From assembly GCF_000010725.1 (NCBI RefSeq), contig NC_013855.1, forward strand, positions 310,001 through 374,000: DNA of 64,000 nucleotides, given 5' to 3'. The notes beneath the pieces were generated by a model. That model was not told where the DNA came from. It was given only the letters and a program-made list of their open reading frames with translations, and did not search any database. Within the stretch, counting starts at the first letter, position 1; each line of letters starts with the position of its first letter. Position numbers and translations under genes: made by a program. Positions 15,935-24,459 of this stretch are shown piece by piece. This DNA comes from Azospirillum sp. B510. Its GTDB lineage: Bacteria; Pseudomonadota; Alphaproteobacteria; Azospirillales; Azospirillaceae.

Positions 15935-16840
15935 ATGATCGGACGACGTGGATTTCTGGTGGCGACGGGAGGTGTCCTGCTCTGGTCGGCCGCCGCGGCG
16001 CAGGCTGAGGAGAGCAAGCCTGTCAAGGATGGAAAGCCATCCGGGGACGATGGGCTGGCGGCCGGCATGGCGGCGCTGGAGGAGCGGAGCGGTGGGCGGC
16101 TCGGCGTCGCGGTGCTCGACACCGCCACTGGACGGCTGCGGGGCTGGCGCGGCGACGAGCGGTTCCCGATGTGCAGCACATTCAAATTTCTATTGGCTGC
16201 CGCTGTCCTGAAGAGCGTGGACCAGGGCAAGGACCGGCTGGACCGGCGGATCCCGGTGACCAAGGCCGATCTCCTGCCCTATGCGCCCTTCTCGGAGACC
16301 CGGTTGACCGGCACGCCGCCGACGCTGGCCGAACTGTGCGAGGCGGCGGTCACGCTCAGCGACAATACGGCGGCCAACCTGCTGCTGCCCGGCGTCGGCG
16401 ATCCGGCCGGCCTCACCGCCTTCCTGCGCGGCATCGGCGACCAGACCACCCGGCTGGACCGCAACGAGCCGACATTGAACAGCGCCATCCCAGGTGATCC
16501 GCGCGACACGACCACGCCGGCGGCGATGGTCCGCGGCATGGAGCGGCTCCTGATCGGCGATGTCCTGCGGCTGGACTCCCGCTGGCGGCTGGTCGACTGG
16601 CTGATCGCCAACAAGACCGGCGACAAGCGCCTGCGCGCCGGGCTGCCGGCGGGGTGGCGTGTCGGCGACAAGACCGGGACCGGCGCCAACGGGACCGCCA
16701 ACGACATCGCCATCGTCTGGCCGGACGGCCGCGCGCCGGTGTTGATCGCCAGCTACCTCACCCAGACGGCCAAAGGCTTCAAGGCGCAGGATTCGATCCA
16801 TGCCGAGGTCGCGCGGACGGTGGCCGGTCTGATCGGTTGA
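15935..16840 (+). CDS. bla: Class A beta-lactamase with Tat signal
   Basis: 301 aa. The N-terminus MIGRRGFLVATGGVLLW is a twin-arginine signal, so it is exported folded to the periplasm. Active-site motifs are complete: S81-T-F-K84, S142-D-N144, E178 in NEPTLN (omega loop) and K246-T-G248. The residue before the catalytic serine is Cys80, as in CTX-M and carbapenemase lineages, but the partner cysteine of carbapenemases is absent (KTGTGANG). ATG 15935 has GGGGGGAAGGG immediately upstream; a longer frame from 15848 was rejected. It hydrolyses beta-lactams; the spectrum cannot be read from sequence. No AmpR-like regulator is adjacent. Confidence 0.92.
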   Translation: MIGRRGFLVATGGVLLWSAAAAQAEESKPVKDGKPSGDDGLAAGMAALEERSGGRLGVAVLDTATGRLRGWRGDERFPMCSTFKFLLAAAVLKSVDQGKDRLDRRIPVTKADLLPYAPFSETRLTGTPPTLAELCEAAVTLSDNTAANLLLPGVGDPAGLTAFLRGIGDQTTRLDRNEPTLNSAIPGDPRDTTTPAAMVRGMERLLIGDVLRLDSRWRLVDWLIANKTGDKRLRAGLPAGWRVGDKTGTGANGTANDIAIVWPDGRAPVLIASYLTQTAKGFKAQDSIHAEVARTVAGLIG

Positions 16841-16863
16841 AACCGCTGATCAGGAGGGCGGCT

Positions 16864-17052
16864 TCAAACAGGGGAGGTTGACGCGGGATGCGGCGGCTGG
16901 GCCCATCGCACGATGGAGCGGACGGCATTCAGGGCGTTCGCATTGTCCTGAATGTGGAAGTGCCGCCGCAATTCGGCGACGGCCGCCCATTCGCCGCTTT
17001 CGTGAAACGCCCTTTGGATCGCGGCGGCTTCATCCTGGCTGACGCTGAACAT
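16864..17052 (-). CDS. Small conserved alphaproteobacterial protein
   Basis: 62 aa: MFSVSQDEAAAIQRAFHESG, then EWAAVAELRRHFHIQDNANA and LNAVRSIVRWAQPP. It is short, charged and helical with no membrane segment. The start at 17052 has GAGGATCGG upstream; an extension to 17094 is unlikely. It resembles small hypotheticals in related bacteria with a helical repeat ending in an A-R-x-I-x-x-W motif. It lies downstream of the pseudokinase operon on the same strand and may be cotranscribed. Confidence 0.65.
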   Translation of the reverse strand: MFSVSQDEAAAIQRAFHESGEWAAVAELRRHFHIQDNANALNAVRSIVRWAQPPHPASTSPV

Positions 17053-17128
17053 CCGATCCTCATGGCCGACCTCGCGGCTCCCGCCAGCGATCATGCCCCG
17101 GCGACGGGATCGGTTGCAAGACCGTCCG

Positions 17129-17614
17129 TCAGGCGCCTTCCGGCTGGGCTTCGGGTTCCCCGGACTCGTCGAAATAATCGCCGGCGACGTCCGGGCCCCA
17201 TTCCTGGACCAGCGCCACCTTCTTTTGCTTCAGCACCTCGACCCGCTTCTCGGCGCGGGTGATCTCCATCCCGGCGACCAAAGGCGGAATGCCGTAATAG
17301 AGGCCCCAGCCGACGGCGGCGGCGCTGTACATCACCAGCCAGGCCAGCGGATCGGCAAGGATCTTGGCGACGGCGCCGAGGGTGTGCTGGTGTTTCCAAA
17401 GATCGATGGCGAAGGGCATGCAGCCGCAGAAATTCAGGCCGCCGACGGTGATCGGCGCCGATTTGTCGGGGTCGCGGTCGACGACATAGGCGACGATGGT
17501 CGGGATCATGCCGATGCCGAACAGGATGGTGGTCGGCAGCACGATCAGCCCCGCCGGGATGACCAGCAGGATCAGCGTGAGGGCACCGCCCTTTTTCTTC
17601 TTCTTGCGCGCCAT
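17129..17614 (-). CDS. Membrane protein paired with the pseudokinase
   Basis: 161 aa. A very basic start (MARKKKKKGG) is followed by a first hydrophobic helix pair (LTLILLVIPAGLIVLPTTIL, then FGIGMIPTIVAYVVDR). A CGCMPF motif and a third helix (LAWLVMYSAAAVGWGLYYGI) follow, then a long charged C-terminal helix (EITRAEKRVEVLKQKKVALV) and an acidic tail. The start is 19 bases after the pseudokinase stop, so the two are almost certainly one operon. No known enzyme motif was seen. It may be the membrane partner of the pseudokinase. Confidence 0.75.
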   Translation of the reverse strand: MARKKKKKGGALTLILLVIPAGLIVLPTTILFGIGMIPTIVAYVVDRDPDKSAPITVGGLNFCGCMPFAIDLWKHQHTLGAVAKILADPLAWLVMYSAAAVGWGLYYGIPPLVAGMEITRAEKRVEVLKQKKVALVQEWGPDVAGDYFDESGEPEAQPEGA

Positions 17615-17633
17615 GGCGATCCCCGTCGGCCGG

Positions 17634-19679
17634 TCAGAATGCGAAGAACAGGATGATGCCGGCGACCAGTACGGTCGACAGCAGGCTGGAGGCGATGGCG
17701 GCGACCTGCCGGCCCGACGTCTCGATGATGGCGTTGCGGTCGGCGATGGTGTGGCGGATCTTGTCCATCTCCGCGTCGGCCTCGCGGTAGGCGATCTGCG
17801 CCGCCTCGAATTCCAGACGGTCGCGGCGCAGCGCCTCGGGATCGTCCACCACCTTCAAAAGCTCGGTCAGCCGGCCGTTGTGCGCGGCGGCGTCGGCCAT
17901 CTTGCGCACCTCCTGCTGTTGCGGGCGGTTGTGGAAGCGGCGGAAGGCCGGGTCGAGCAGCGCCACCACCCAGGAGGCCAGATGGGTCAACCCATCGACG
18001 CCGGTGCGGGCCTGGATGTCGGACAGGATGGTCAGCATGGCGATGACGCGCCGCATCGGTTCCACCCCGCTGCCGAGCTGGGTGAACAGCAGTTCGTCCC
18101 CCCGCTTGTTGCGGGCGCCGAGGAAGGCGGCGATCTGGCGATCGATCGGATCCTTGTGGCGTTCGCCCCCGGCGGCGAGCCAGTCCAGCGCCCGCAGCAG
18201 TTCGGCCAGCGTGGTCGGCAGTTGCCGGGCGACCAGCCCGCTCATGCAGGGCATGGTCGGATTCATCTCGTAGAGCGCCCGTTCCACCCCCAGCCCGTGG
18301 CTGGACCGGTCGAGGAAGCTGCGCAACTGGTCGAAACTCTGCACCAGCGGCACGAATTCCGGCTTGAAGTCGGTCTGGACATTGACCCAGAACATCGGCA
18401 GCTGGTTGGCGAGCACCTCCGCCACCGCCTGGGGGGATTCACCGCGCATGAAGGCGTCGGCCAGCATGGTGGCGATGCCGTCCGGCATCATCGCCCGGCC
18501 GCGGTAGCGGATGGGGGCGGCGGGGTCGAGCGCGATGCAGACGCGGGCGACCAGCCGGTCGCCCTGGGTGCCGCCCTTGCCGCTGGAGGCGGTCTGGATG
18601 GCGTTGCTCACCGCCTCCGCCCGCACCTCGTCGCCCATCGACCGGCGCAGCCATTTGTCCAGCTCCCCGCTTTCGATGACGGAGGCGGCGGCGGGGGCAT
18701 GGCGGGCGAAGGCGCGGGCCAGCGTGCGGCAATGCCAGTATTCCGATCCCTGGAATTCCAGCGGCCGGGCGGCGCGGCGGGAGATCTGCGGCTGCTTCGG
18801 GCTCAGCCGGCGGCCGGCCACCCACAGATCCAGGTCGTTCAGGGTCCAGCGCTGCTTGGGGTCGTCGACCAGCAGGCCGCGCACCACCTCGTTGATCGCC
18901 AGCGGCAGCCGGAGCTGCTGCACCAGCGCCGGATAGGACCCCCGCTCGATCTTGGCTTGCAGCACCGCCTCGTCGTCGAGGCCGGCCAGCGGGTTGCGGC
19001 CCAGCGCCAGGATCAGCAGGGTGACGCCCAGCGAATAGAGGTCGTCGGCCATGGTGCCGGTGCCGCGCCCGGCCGGGTTCGCCATGCCGCGCTCGATCGT
19101 TTCCAGCAGGACCGGCTGGCCATAGCCGGGCTGGGCCGACACGCAATCGCCCAGCATCAACCCGCCGGAGGCGAGATCGCGGTAGAACAGGTTGGTCGGG
19201 CGGATCGCGCCATGGACGACCCCGCGGCTCGACAATTCCTTCAGCGCCGACACCAGCGGATGGACGATCTGCCGGGTCAGCTGATCCTCCGGCATCGGGT
19301 CCAGCGTGTCGGTCAGCGATCCCATCAGCCGCTTGCCGCCAGGCCGCTCGAACACCAGGCAGAAGCGCCGGCCGCGGTCCTGCGGCCAATCCACCAGTCC
19401 CCAGTCGAGCAACCGCATGTGGGTGGCGTTGTCGAGGCTGCCGACGGTGGCGCAGATGTCCATCCGCGGCAGGATCGCGGCATGGCAGATGATGGCGAAG
19501 GGCTCGATCCGCTTCTCGCGTAGCGCCTTGGCGGTGAAGGCGTTGCCACCGACGGCGTTCAGCAGTGGGATCGGCGCGCCCGGCTGGATTTCGTAGCGTT
19601 CGGCGAGCTTGACCGGTTCGGCATTCGCCATCGCTGCCGCGGCGGCTCCCATCGTACCTGTCTGGGCGTCGGATGGCAT
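17634..19679 (-). CDS. Tail-anchored Ser/Thr pseudokinase-like protein
   Basis: 681 aa from ATG 19679 (alternative starts lie 9 and 16 codons further in; none has a strong ribosome-binding site). Residues about 30-330 have a protein-kinase-like fold: LVSALKELSSRGVVHGAIRP with the catalytic loop HGAIRPTNL at 156-164, then GDC (177-179) where DFG is expected, and TMADDLYSLGVTLLILALGR for the F helix. The catalytic Asp of HRD is Ala158 and the DFG Asp is missing, so phosphotransfer is unlikely. The long middle region is unassigned and helical, with a coiled-coil-like stretch near the end (LRRDRLEFEAAQIAYREADA). The protein finishes in a single membrane anchor (SLLSTVLVAGIILFFAF). A frame extending to 21167 is an artefact of overlap with the hybrid kinase gene. 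Confidence 0.75.
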   Translation of the reverse strand: MPSDAQTGTMGAAAAAMANAEPVKLAERYEIQPGAPIPLLNAVGGNAFTAKALREKRIEPFAIICHAAILPRMDICATVGSLDNATHMRLLDWGLVDWPQDRGRRFCLVFERPGGKRLMGSLTDTLDPMPEDQLTRQIVHPLVSALKELSSRGVVHGAIRPTNLFYRDLASGGLMLGDCVSAQPGYGQPVLLETIERGMANPAGRGTGTMADDLYSLGVTLLILALGRNPLAGLDDEAVLQAKIERGSYPALVQQLRLPLAINEVVRGLLVDDPKQRWTLNDLDLWVAGRRLSPKQPQISRRAARPLEFQGSEYWHCRTLARAFARHAPAAASVIESGELDKWLRRSMGDEVRAEAVSNAIQTASSGKGGTQGDRLVARVCIALDPAAPIRYRGRAMMPDGIATMLADAFMRGESPQAVAEVLANQLPMFWVNVQTDFKPEFVPLVQSFDQLRSFLDRSSHGLGVERALYEMNPTMPCMSGLVARQLPTTLAELLRALDWLAAGGERHKDPIDRQIAAFLGARNKRGDELLFTQLGSGVEPMRRVIAMLTILSDIQARTGVDGLTHLASWVVALLDPAFRRFHNRPQQQEVRKMADAAAHNGRLTELLKVVDDPEALRRDRLEFEAAQIAYREADAEMDKIRHTIADRNAIIETSGRQVAAIASSLLSTVLVAGIILFFAF

Positions 19680-19792
19680 GGATGGCGGATCCCTTGGGGC
19701 GTGCGAACGGCCGCAGGCCTTACGTGGCGTGAAAAGGGCAAACAAACCCTTAACGTGTGCGTGCGCAACACTATCGGATTGGATCGGAAAGG

Positions 19793-19818
19793 AAAACCCC
19801 CGCTGCGAAGGCGGGGGC
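19793..19818 (-). terminator. Intrinsic-terminator-like hairpin in the pseudokinase leader
   Basis: On the minus strand GCCCCCGC, seven bases, GCGGGGG followed by TTTTCCTTT. It lies about 115 bp upstream of the pseudokinase start and would stop minus-strand transcription entering from the kinase gene, or act as an attenuator if the pseudokinase promoter lies upstream of it. The rest of the 303-bp gap (19680-19982) shows no other clear element. Confidence 0.5.
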
Positions 19819-19982
19819 GTGGGCATGACCCCTGCGGAATTTGGGGCGCTGCCACCAAAAGACTGCCGCGGGTAACGCGACGGCAACCAATCGGGGTATG
19901 GCATTTCTCCGGCTTGCGCCGTCCGGCATGGACCATACACTTGGCACGCACACGAATTCCGGTCGATCAGGCGGTGCGGCGA

Positions 19983-22900
19983 GTGGGTGCCAACGTGAAT
20001 GCACAAGATGGCGGCGGAACCGGCGGCAGCCAGCCCGTCACCCTGGGCGTCGGCGCTCCAGGCGGTTTCGACCCGGGATTCTTCGCCGGTGGAGGGGAAC
20101 TGGGCGCGTTGATGCGCGCCCATGACTGGGGCGCGACGCCGCTCGGTCCGCCCGACGGGTGGCCGCAGAGCCTGAAGACCGCCGTCCGCATCATGCTGAC
20201 CTCCCGGCAGCCGATCTGGATCGGCTGGGGACGGGAGCTGACATACCTTTACAACGATCCCTACAAGTCGATCATCGGCGGCAAGCATCCGTGGGCGCTC
20301 GGCCTTGCCACCTCGACCGTCTGGCGCGAGATCTGGGCCGACATCCATCCGCTGCTGACCACCGCCCTGACGGGGGTGGAGGGAATCTATGTCGAGGACC
20401 AGCTCCTCATCATGGAGCGCAACGGCTACCCCGAGGAGACCTACTACACCTTCTCCTACAGCCCGATCCCGGACGACGACGGCAGCCCGGGCGGAATCAT
20501 CTGCGCCAACACCGACGTCACCGAACGGGTGATCGGCGAACGGCAACTCGCTCTGCTGCGTGAGTTGGCGACGCGCACCTCGCGGGCCCAGACGTGGCGG
20601 CAGGTCTGCGACCGGAGCGCCGAAGCATTGGCGACCGATCCGCGCGATGTGGCGTTCGCCCTGATCTATCTGAAGGAGCCGGAGAAGACGGATTTCGCCC
20701 TTGCCGCGGCCACCGGCATCGCTCCCGGACACCCCGCCGCCCCGGACACCCTGACGGTGGCCGCCCCGGTCTGGCCGCTCGCGGACCAGCTCACGGGGGT
20801 CGTGCATATCGCCGACCTGCGCGCCATGGTGGCCGACAGCCTGCCGGCCGGTGTCTGGAACCGCCAGTCGACGCAGGCGGTCGCGTTGCCGCTGCCGCCC
20901 AGCGGCGAGACCGGACGGTCCGGTATGCTGATCGTCGGGCTCAATCCGTACCGCCTGTTCGACGACGGATACCGGCGGTTTCTGGGGCTGGTCGCCGGAC
21001 AGGTCGCCGCGGCGATCGCCAACGCCGAGAGCTACGAGGCGGAGCGCCGCCGGGCGGAAGCGTTGGCCGAGATCGACCGGGCCAAGACCGCCTTCTTCTC
21101 CAATGCCAGCCACGAGTTCCGCACCCCGCTGACCTTGATGCTGGGGCCGCTGGAGGAGATGCTGCACGGATCGGCGGCGCTGGCCGGCTCATCCGTCAGC
21201 GTTTCCCGGAACGAGCTGGAGATGGTCCACCGCAACGGGCAGCGGCTGCTGCGGCTGGTCAACGCGCTCCTCGACTTTTCCCGGATCGAGGCGGGACGGA
21301 TGCGCGCCAGCTTCGCGCCGGTCGACCTCGCGGCCTATACCGCCGATCTGGCGAGCGGCTTCCGCTCCGCCATGGAGAAGGCGGGGCTGGCCTATAGGAT
21401 CGACTGTCCGACCCTGCCCGAACCGGTCTGGATCGATCGCGATCTCTGGGAAAAGATCGTTCTCAACCTGATCTCCAACGCCTTCAAATACACGCTCCGT
21501 GGCGAAGTCGCGGTGACGCTGGAAGCTGTTCGCGGTGCCGCCGTCCTCAAGGTCCGCGACACCGGCATCGGCATTCCCGAGGCCGAGTTGACCCGCGTGT
21601 TCGACCGCTTCCATCGGATCGAAGGGCAGGTCGGCCGCACGCATGAGGGTACCGGGATCGGGCTGGCGCTGGTCAAGGATCTGACGGCGCTCCATGGCGG
21701 AACCGTCGGTGTCGAGAGCCGCATCGGCGAGGGGGCCGTCTTCACGGTCTCCCTGCCTTTCGGCAGGTCGCATATCCCGTTGGCGGATGTGGGCGGCGAG
21801 ACGGCGCAGGTGCCGACTGCGACCCGTGCCGGCGTCTTTCTCTCCGAGGCGATGCGTTGGCTGCCCGATGCCGACGCGGTGGATGCCGCCCCGGCGACCA
21901 TGGCCGACCGGGCGCAGGGGGAGACCGTCCTGCTCGCCGACGACAATGCCGACATGCGCGGCTATGTTGAGCGGTTGCTGGCCGGGGCCGGCTACCGGGT
22001 GGTGGCGGTCGAGGACGGACGGTCCGCGGTGACCGCCGTCCGCGCCATCCGGCCCGACCTCGTGCTCTCCGATGTGATGATGCCCCATCTCGACGGATTC
22101 GGTGTGATCGACGCGCTGCGTCGCAACCCGGACACCCGGGAGCTTCCGATCATCCTGCTGTCCGCCCGTGCCGGCGAGGAGTCCGCCATCGACGGTTTCC
22201 AGGCCGGGGCGGACGATTACGTCGCCAAGCCGTTCAGCGCGCGTGAACTGATCGCGCGCGTGGAAGGGACGCTGCGGCTGGCCAAGCTTCGCCGGGAAAC
22301 CAGCGCCATGCTGCGCGCGGCGAACGAGGAACTGGAGAAACGGGTGGCGGAAAGGACGCGCGAGCTGAATCAAGTCTGGCGCAATTCCCGTGACCTGCTG
22401 GCCGTGGTGGGAGCCGACGGGGTGTTCCGGGCGGTCAATCCTGTCTGGACCGAAATCCTCGGCTATCGACCCGACGAGGTGGTCGGGCACAGCTTCCGCC
22501 ATTTCGTCTGGCCCGAGGATCTGGAATGGACCCAGGGCGGACATGAGGAGGCGGTCAAGCGCAGCCTGATCAATTTCGAGAACCGCTACCGGCACAAGGA
22601 CGGTACGCCCCGCTGGATTTCCTGGCACAGCTCGGTCGAAGGCGACATGATCTATGCCTATGGCCGCCATATCACGGCTGAAAAGGAACAGGGGCAAGCG
22701 CTGCGCCAGGCCGAGGAGCAGCTCCGCCGGGCGCAGAAGATGGAGGCGGTGGGGCAGCTCACCGGCGGTGTCGCCCACGACTTCAACAATCTCCTCCAGG
22801 TGATCGGCGGCAATCTCCAGTTGCTTCTCAACGATGTGGGCGACAACGCGCGTGCGGCGGACCGGGTGCGCAATGCGCTGAGCGGCGTGTCGCGCGGGGC

Positions 22901-24269
22901 CAAGCTCGCCTCGTCGCTGCTGGCCTTCGCGCGGCGCCAGCCGCTGGAGCCTCGGGTGGTCAATCCGGGCCGGCTGATCCGCGGTCTCGACGATATGCTG
23001 CGCCGGGTGCTGGGCGAGGAGATCAGGATCGAGGTGATCGGTGGCGGTGGCCTGTGGAACACCGTGGTCGACCCGACCCAGGTGGAAAACGCCCTGCTCA
23101 ATCTGGCCATCAACGCCCGCGACGCGATGAAGGGCCGTGGCGTGCTGACGATCGAGGCCGGCAATGCCGAGCTGGACGATGTCTATGCCGCCCGGCATGG
23201 CGACGTGCGGCCCGGCCAGTATGTCATGCTCGCGGTGACCGATACAGGCAGCGGCATGTCGCCCGAGGTGCGGGAGCGCGCGTTCGATCCGTTCTTCACC
23301 ACCAAACCGGAGGGGCATGGCACCGGTCTGGGGCTGAGCATGGTCTACGGCTTCGTCAAGCAGTCCGGCGGGCACGTCAAGATCTACAGCGAGATGGGCC
23401 ACGGAACCACCATCCGCCTCTATCTACCGCGCACGCAGGAGGTGGAGGATCCGCCGGTGGCGGTGGACATGGCGCCGGCCGGCGGCGGCAGCGAAACCGT
23501 GCTGGTGGTGGAGGATGACGAGGAGGTCCGCCACACCGTGGTGGCGATGCTGACCGACCTCGACTACAGAGTGTTGCAGGCGCGTGACGCGCAGAGCGCC
23601 CTTGCCATTCTGGAGAGCGGCGTTCCGATCGACCTGCTGTTCACCGATGTGGTGATGCCCGGACCGTTGCGCAGTCCGGACTTGGCGCGCAAGGCGCAGG
23701 AACGCTTTCCGAACCTGGCCGTTCTGTTCACCTCCGGCTACACGCAGAACGCCATCGTGCATGGCGGCCGGCTCGACCCCGGCGTGGAACTGCTGAGCAA
23801 GCCCTATTCCCGCGAAATTCTCGCACGCAAGATCCGTCAGGTGCTGAGCGGCCGGAAGCCGGAGCGGCCGGAACCCGCCGTGGCAGCGGGTAATGTCGCG
23901 GCGGGAAGCCTGACGATACTTCTGGTCGAAGATGATGCCTTGATCCGCATGGCGGTCGCGGACATGGTGGCCGAGCTTGGCCACCGGGTGCTGGAGGCTG
24001 GGAGCGTGCGGGAGGCGCTGCACATCGCCGGGTCGGAGCATGCGATCGACCTGCTGTTCACCGACCTGACCCTGCCGGACGGGCGCGGAGAGGATCTGGC
24101 GGCGGAATTGGTGCGACGGATGCCCGGACTTCCGGTGGTGTTCGCGTCCGGTCGAATGGGGCCTGACGAATTGGATGCCGCGTCGTTCGGTGGAAAAACC
24201 GTCCACCTGCGGAAGCCTTATGATCTGGCGGGCTTGGAGCGCGCGATCCTTGCGGCATTGGCCGGTTAG
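19983..24269 (+). CDS. Giant hybrid histidine kinase with two kinase modules and three receivers
   Basis: About 1428 aa from GTG 19983 (GTG 19995 is the alternative; neither has a strong ribosome-binding site). Order: PAS-like input (about 30-185, LGPPDGWPQSLKTAVRIML), GAF-like domain (about 190-345), HisKA with phosphoacceptor in ASHEFRTPL (about 376), HATPase, receiver 1 (about 646-765, LVLSDVMMP), coiled coil, PAS (about 800-905), second HisKA with GQLTGGVAHDFNNL (about 930), second HATPase, receiver 2 (about 1171-1285, LLFTDVVMPG) and receiver 3 (about 1309-1428, LLFTDLTLPDG). No membrane segment is visible, so sensing is cytoplasmic. No output domain exists; it must signal by phosphorelay to a separate protein, possibly through the two C-terminal receivers. 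The stop codon lies in a TTAGAG repeat. Confidence 0.88.
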   Translation: MGANVNAQDGGGTGGSQPVTLGVGAPGGFDPGFFAGGGELGALMRAHDWGATPLGPPDGWPQSLKTAVRIMLTSRQPIWIGWGRELTYLYNDPYKSIIGGKHPWALGLATSTVWREIWADIHPLLTTALTGVEGIYVEDQLLIMERNGYPEETYYTFSYSPIPDDDGSPGGIICANTDVTERVIGERQLALLRELATRTSRAQTWRQVCDRSAEALATDPRDVAFALIYLKEPEKTDFALAAATGIAPGHPAAPDTLTVAAPVWPLADQLTGVVHIADLRAMVADSLPAGVWNRQSTQAVALPLPPSGETGRSGMLIVGLNPYRLFDDGYRRFLGLVAGQVAAAIANAESYEAERRRAEALAEIDRAKTAFFSNASHEFRTPLTLMLGPLEEMLHGSAALAGSSVSVSRNELEMVHRNGQRLLRLVNALLDFSRIEAGRMRASFAPVDLAAYTADLASGFRSAMEKAGLAYRIDCPTLPEPVWIDRDLWEKIVLNLISNAFKYTLRGEVAVTLEAVRGAAVLKVRDTGIGIPEAELTRVFDRFHRIEGQVGRTHEGTGIGLALVKDLTALHGGTVGVESRIGEGAVFTVSLPFGRSHIPLADVGGETAQVPTATRAGVFLSEAMRWLPDADAVDAAPATMADRAQGETVLLADDNADMRGYVERLLAGAGYRVVAVEDGRSAVTAVRAIRPDLVLSDVMMPHLDGFGVIDALRRNPDTRELPIILLSARAGEESAIDGFQAGADDYVAKPFSARELIARVEGTLRLAKLRRETSAMLRAANEELEKRVAERTRELNQVWRNSRDLLAVVGADGVFRAVNPVWTEILGYRPDEVVGHSFRHFVWPEDLEWTQGGHEEAVKRSLINFENRYRHKDGTPRWISWHSSVEGDMIYAYGRHITAEKEQGQALRQAEEQLRRAQKMEAVGQLTGGVAHDFNNLLQVIGGNLQLLLNDVGDNARAADRVRNALSGVSRGAKLASSLLAFARRQPLEPRVVNPGRLIRGLDDMLRRVLGEEIRIEVIGGGGLWNTVVDPTQVENALLNLAINARDAMKGRGVLTIEAGNAELDDVYAARHGDVRPGQYVMLAVTDTGSGMSPEVRERAFDPFFTTKPEGHGTGLGLSMVYGFVKQSGGHVKIYSEMGHGTTIRLYLPRTQEVEDPPVAVDMAPAGGGSETVLVVEDDEEVRHTVVAMLTDLDYRVLQARDAQSALAILESGVPIDLLFTDVVMPGPLRSPDLARKAQERFPNLAVLFTSGYTQNAIVHGGRLDPGVELLSKPYSREILARKIRQVLSGRKPERPEPAVAAGNVAAGSLTILLVEDDALIRMAVADMVAELGHRVLEAGSVREALHIAGSEHAIDLLFTDLTLPDGRGEDLAAELVRRMPGLPVVFASGRMGPDELDAASFGGKTVHLRKPYDLAGLERAILAALAG

Positions 24270-24372
24270 AGGGCGATCGGTTCAGACGGAATCGTCTGGA
24301 GCGTGAATCGCACGGAAAATCAAAAGGCTAGAGTCTGTCTGGTGCTTATTGAAGCACCAGACAGGCTCTAAA
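24266..24372. repeat. Intergenic repeat, copy 2, with long hairpin
   Basis: It begins TTAGAGGGCGATCGGTTC, matching the element at 3604, and its TAG is again the upstream stop codon. It ends with an 18-bp inverted repeat (24330-24347 and 24352-24369; one mismatch, four-base loop) whose outer ends are again AGAG/CTCT. The hairpin would be a strong RNA structure at the end of the kinase transcript. Confidence 0.6.
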
Positions 24373-24379
24373 AGGCGGA

Positions 24380-24410
24380 AAAAAGAGAGGCCGCCTTTCG
24401 GCGGCCCCTT
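24380..24410 (-). terminator. Intrinsic terminator of phaC
   Basis: On the minus strand GGCCGCC, a four-base GAAA loop, GGCGGCC, then TCTCTTTTTT. It lies 50-80 bp after the phaC stop. The tetraloop and U-tract make it a convincing Rho-independent terminator. Confidence 0.8.
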
Positions 24411-24459
24411 CCGAATCCTCCTTTTCCACCAGGGAAGAGGAGGTTCCGCGACGCAGTGA

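Noticed and set aside
17496..19523. 675-codon plus-strand frame opposite the pseudokinase
   Set aside because: The minus strand gives a kinase-like domain, membrane anchor and operon spacing; the plus frame is shadow-like in composition.
21189..23402. 737-codon minus-strand frame inside the hybrid kinase
   Set aside because: It is opposite HisKA/HATPase/receiver coding sequence and has no ribosome-binding site or motif.
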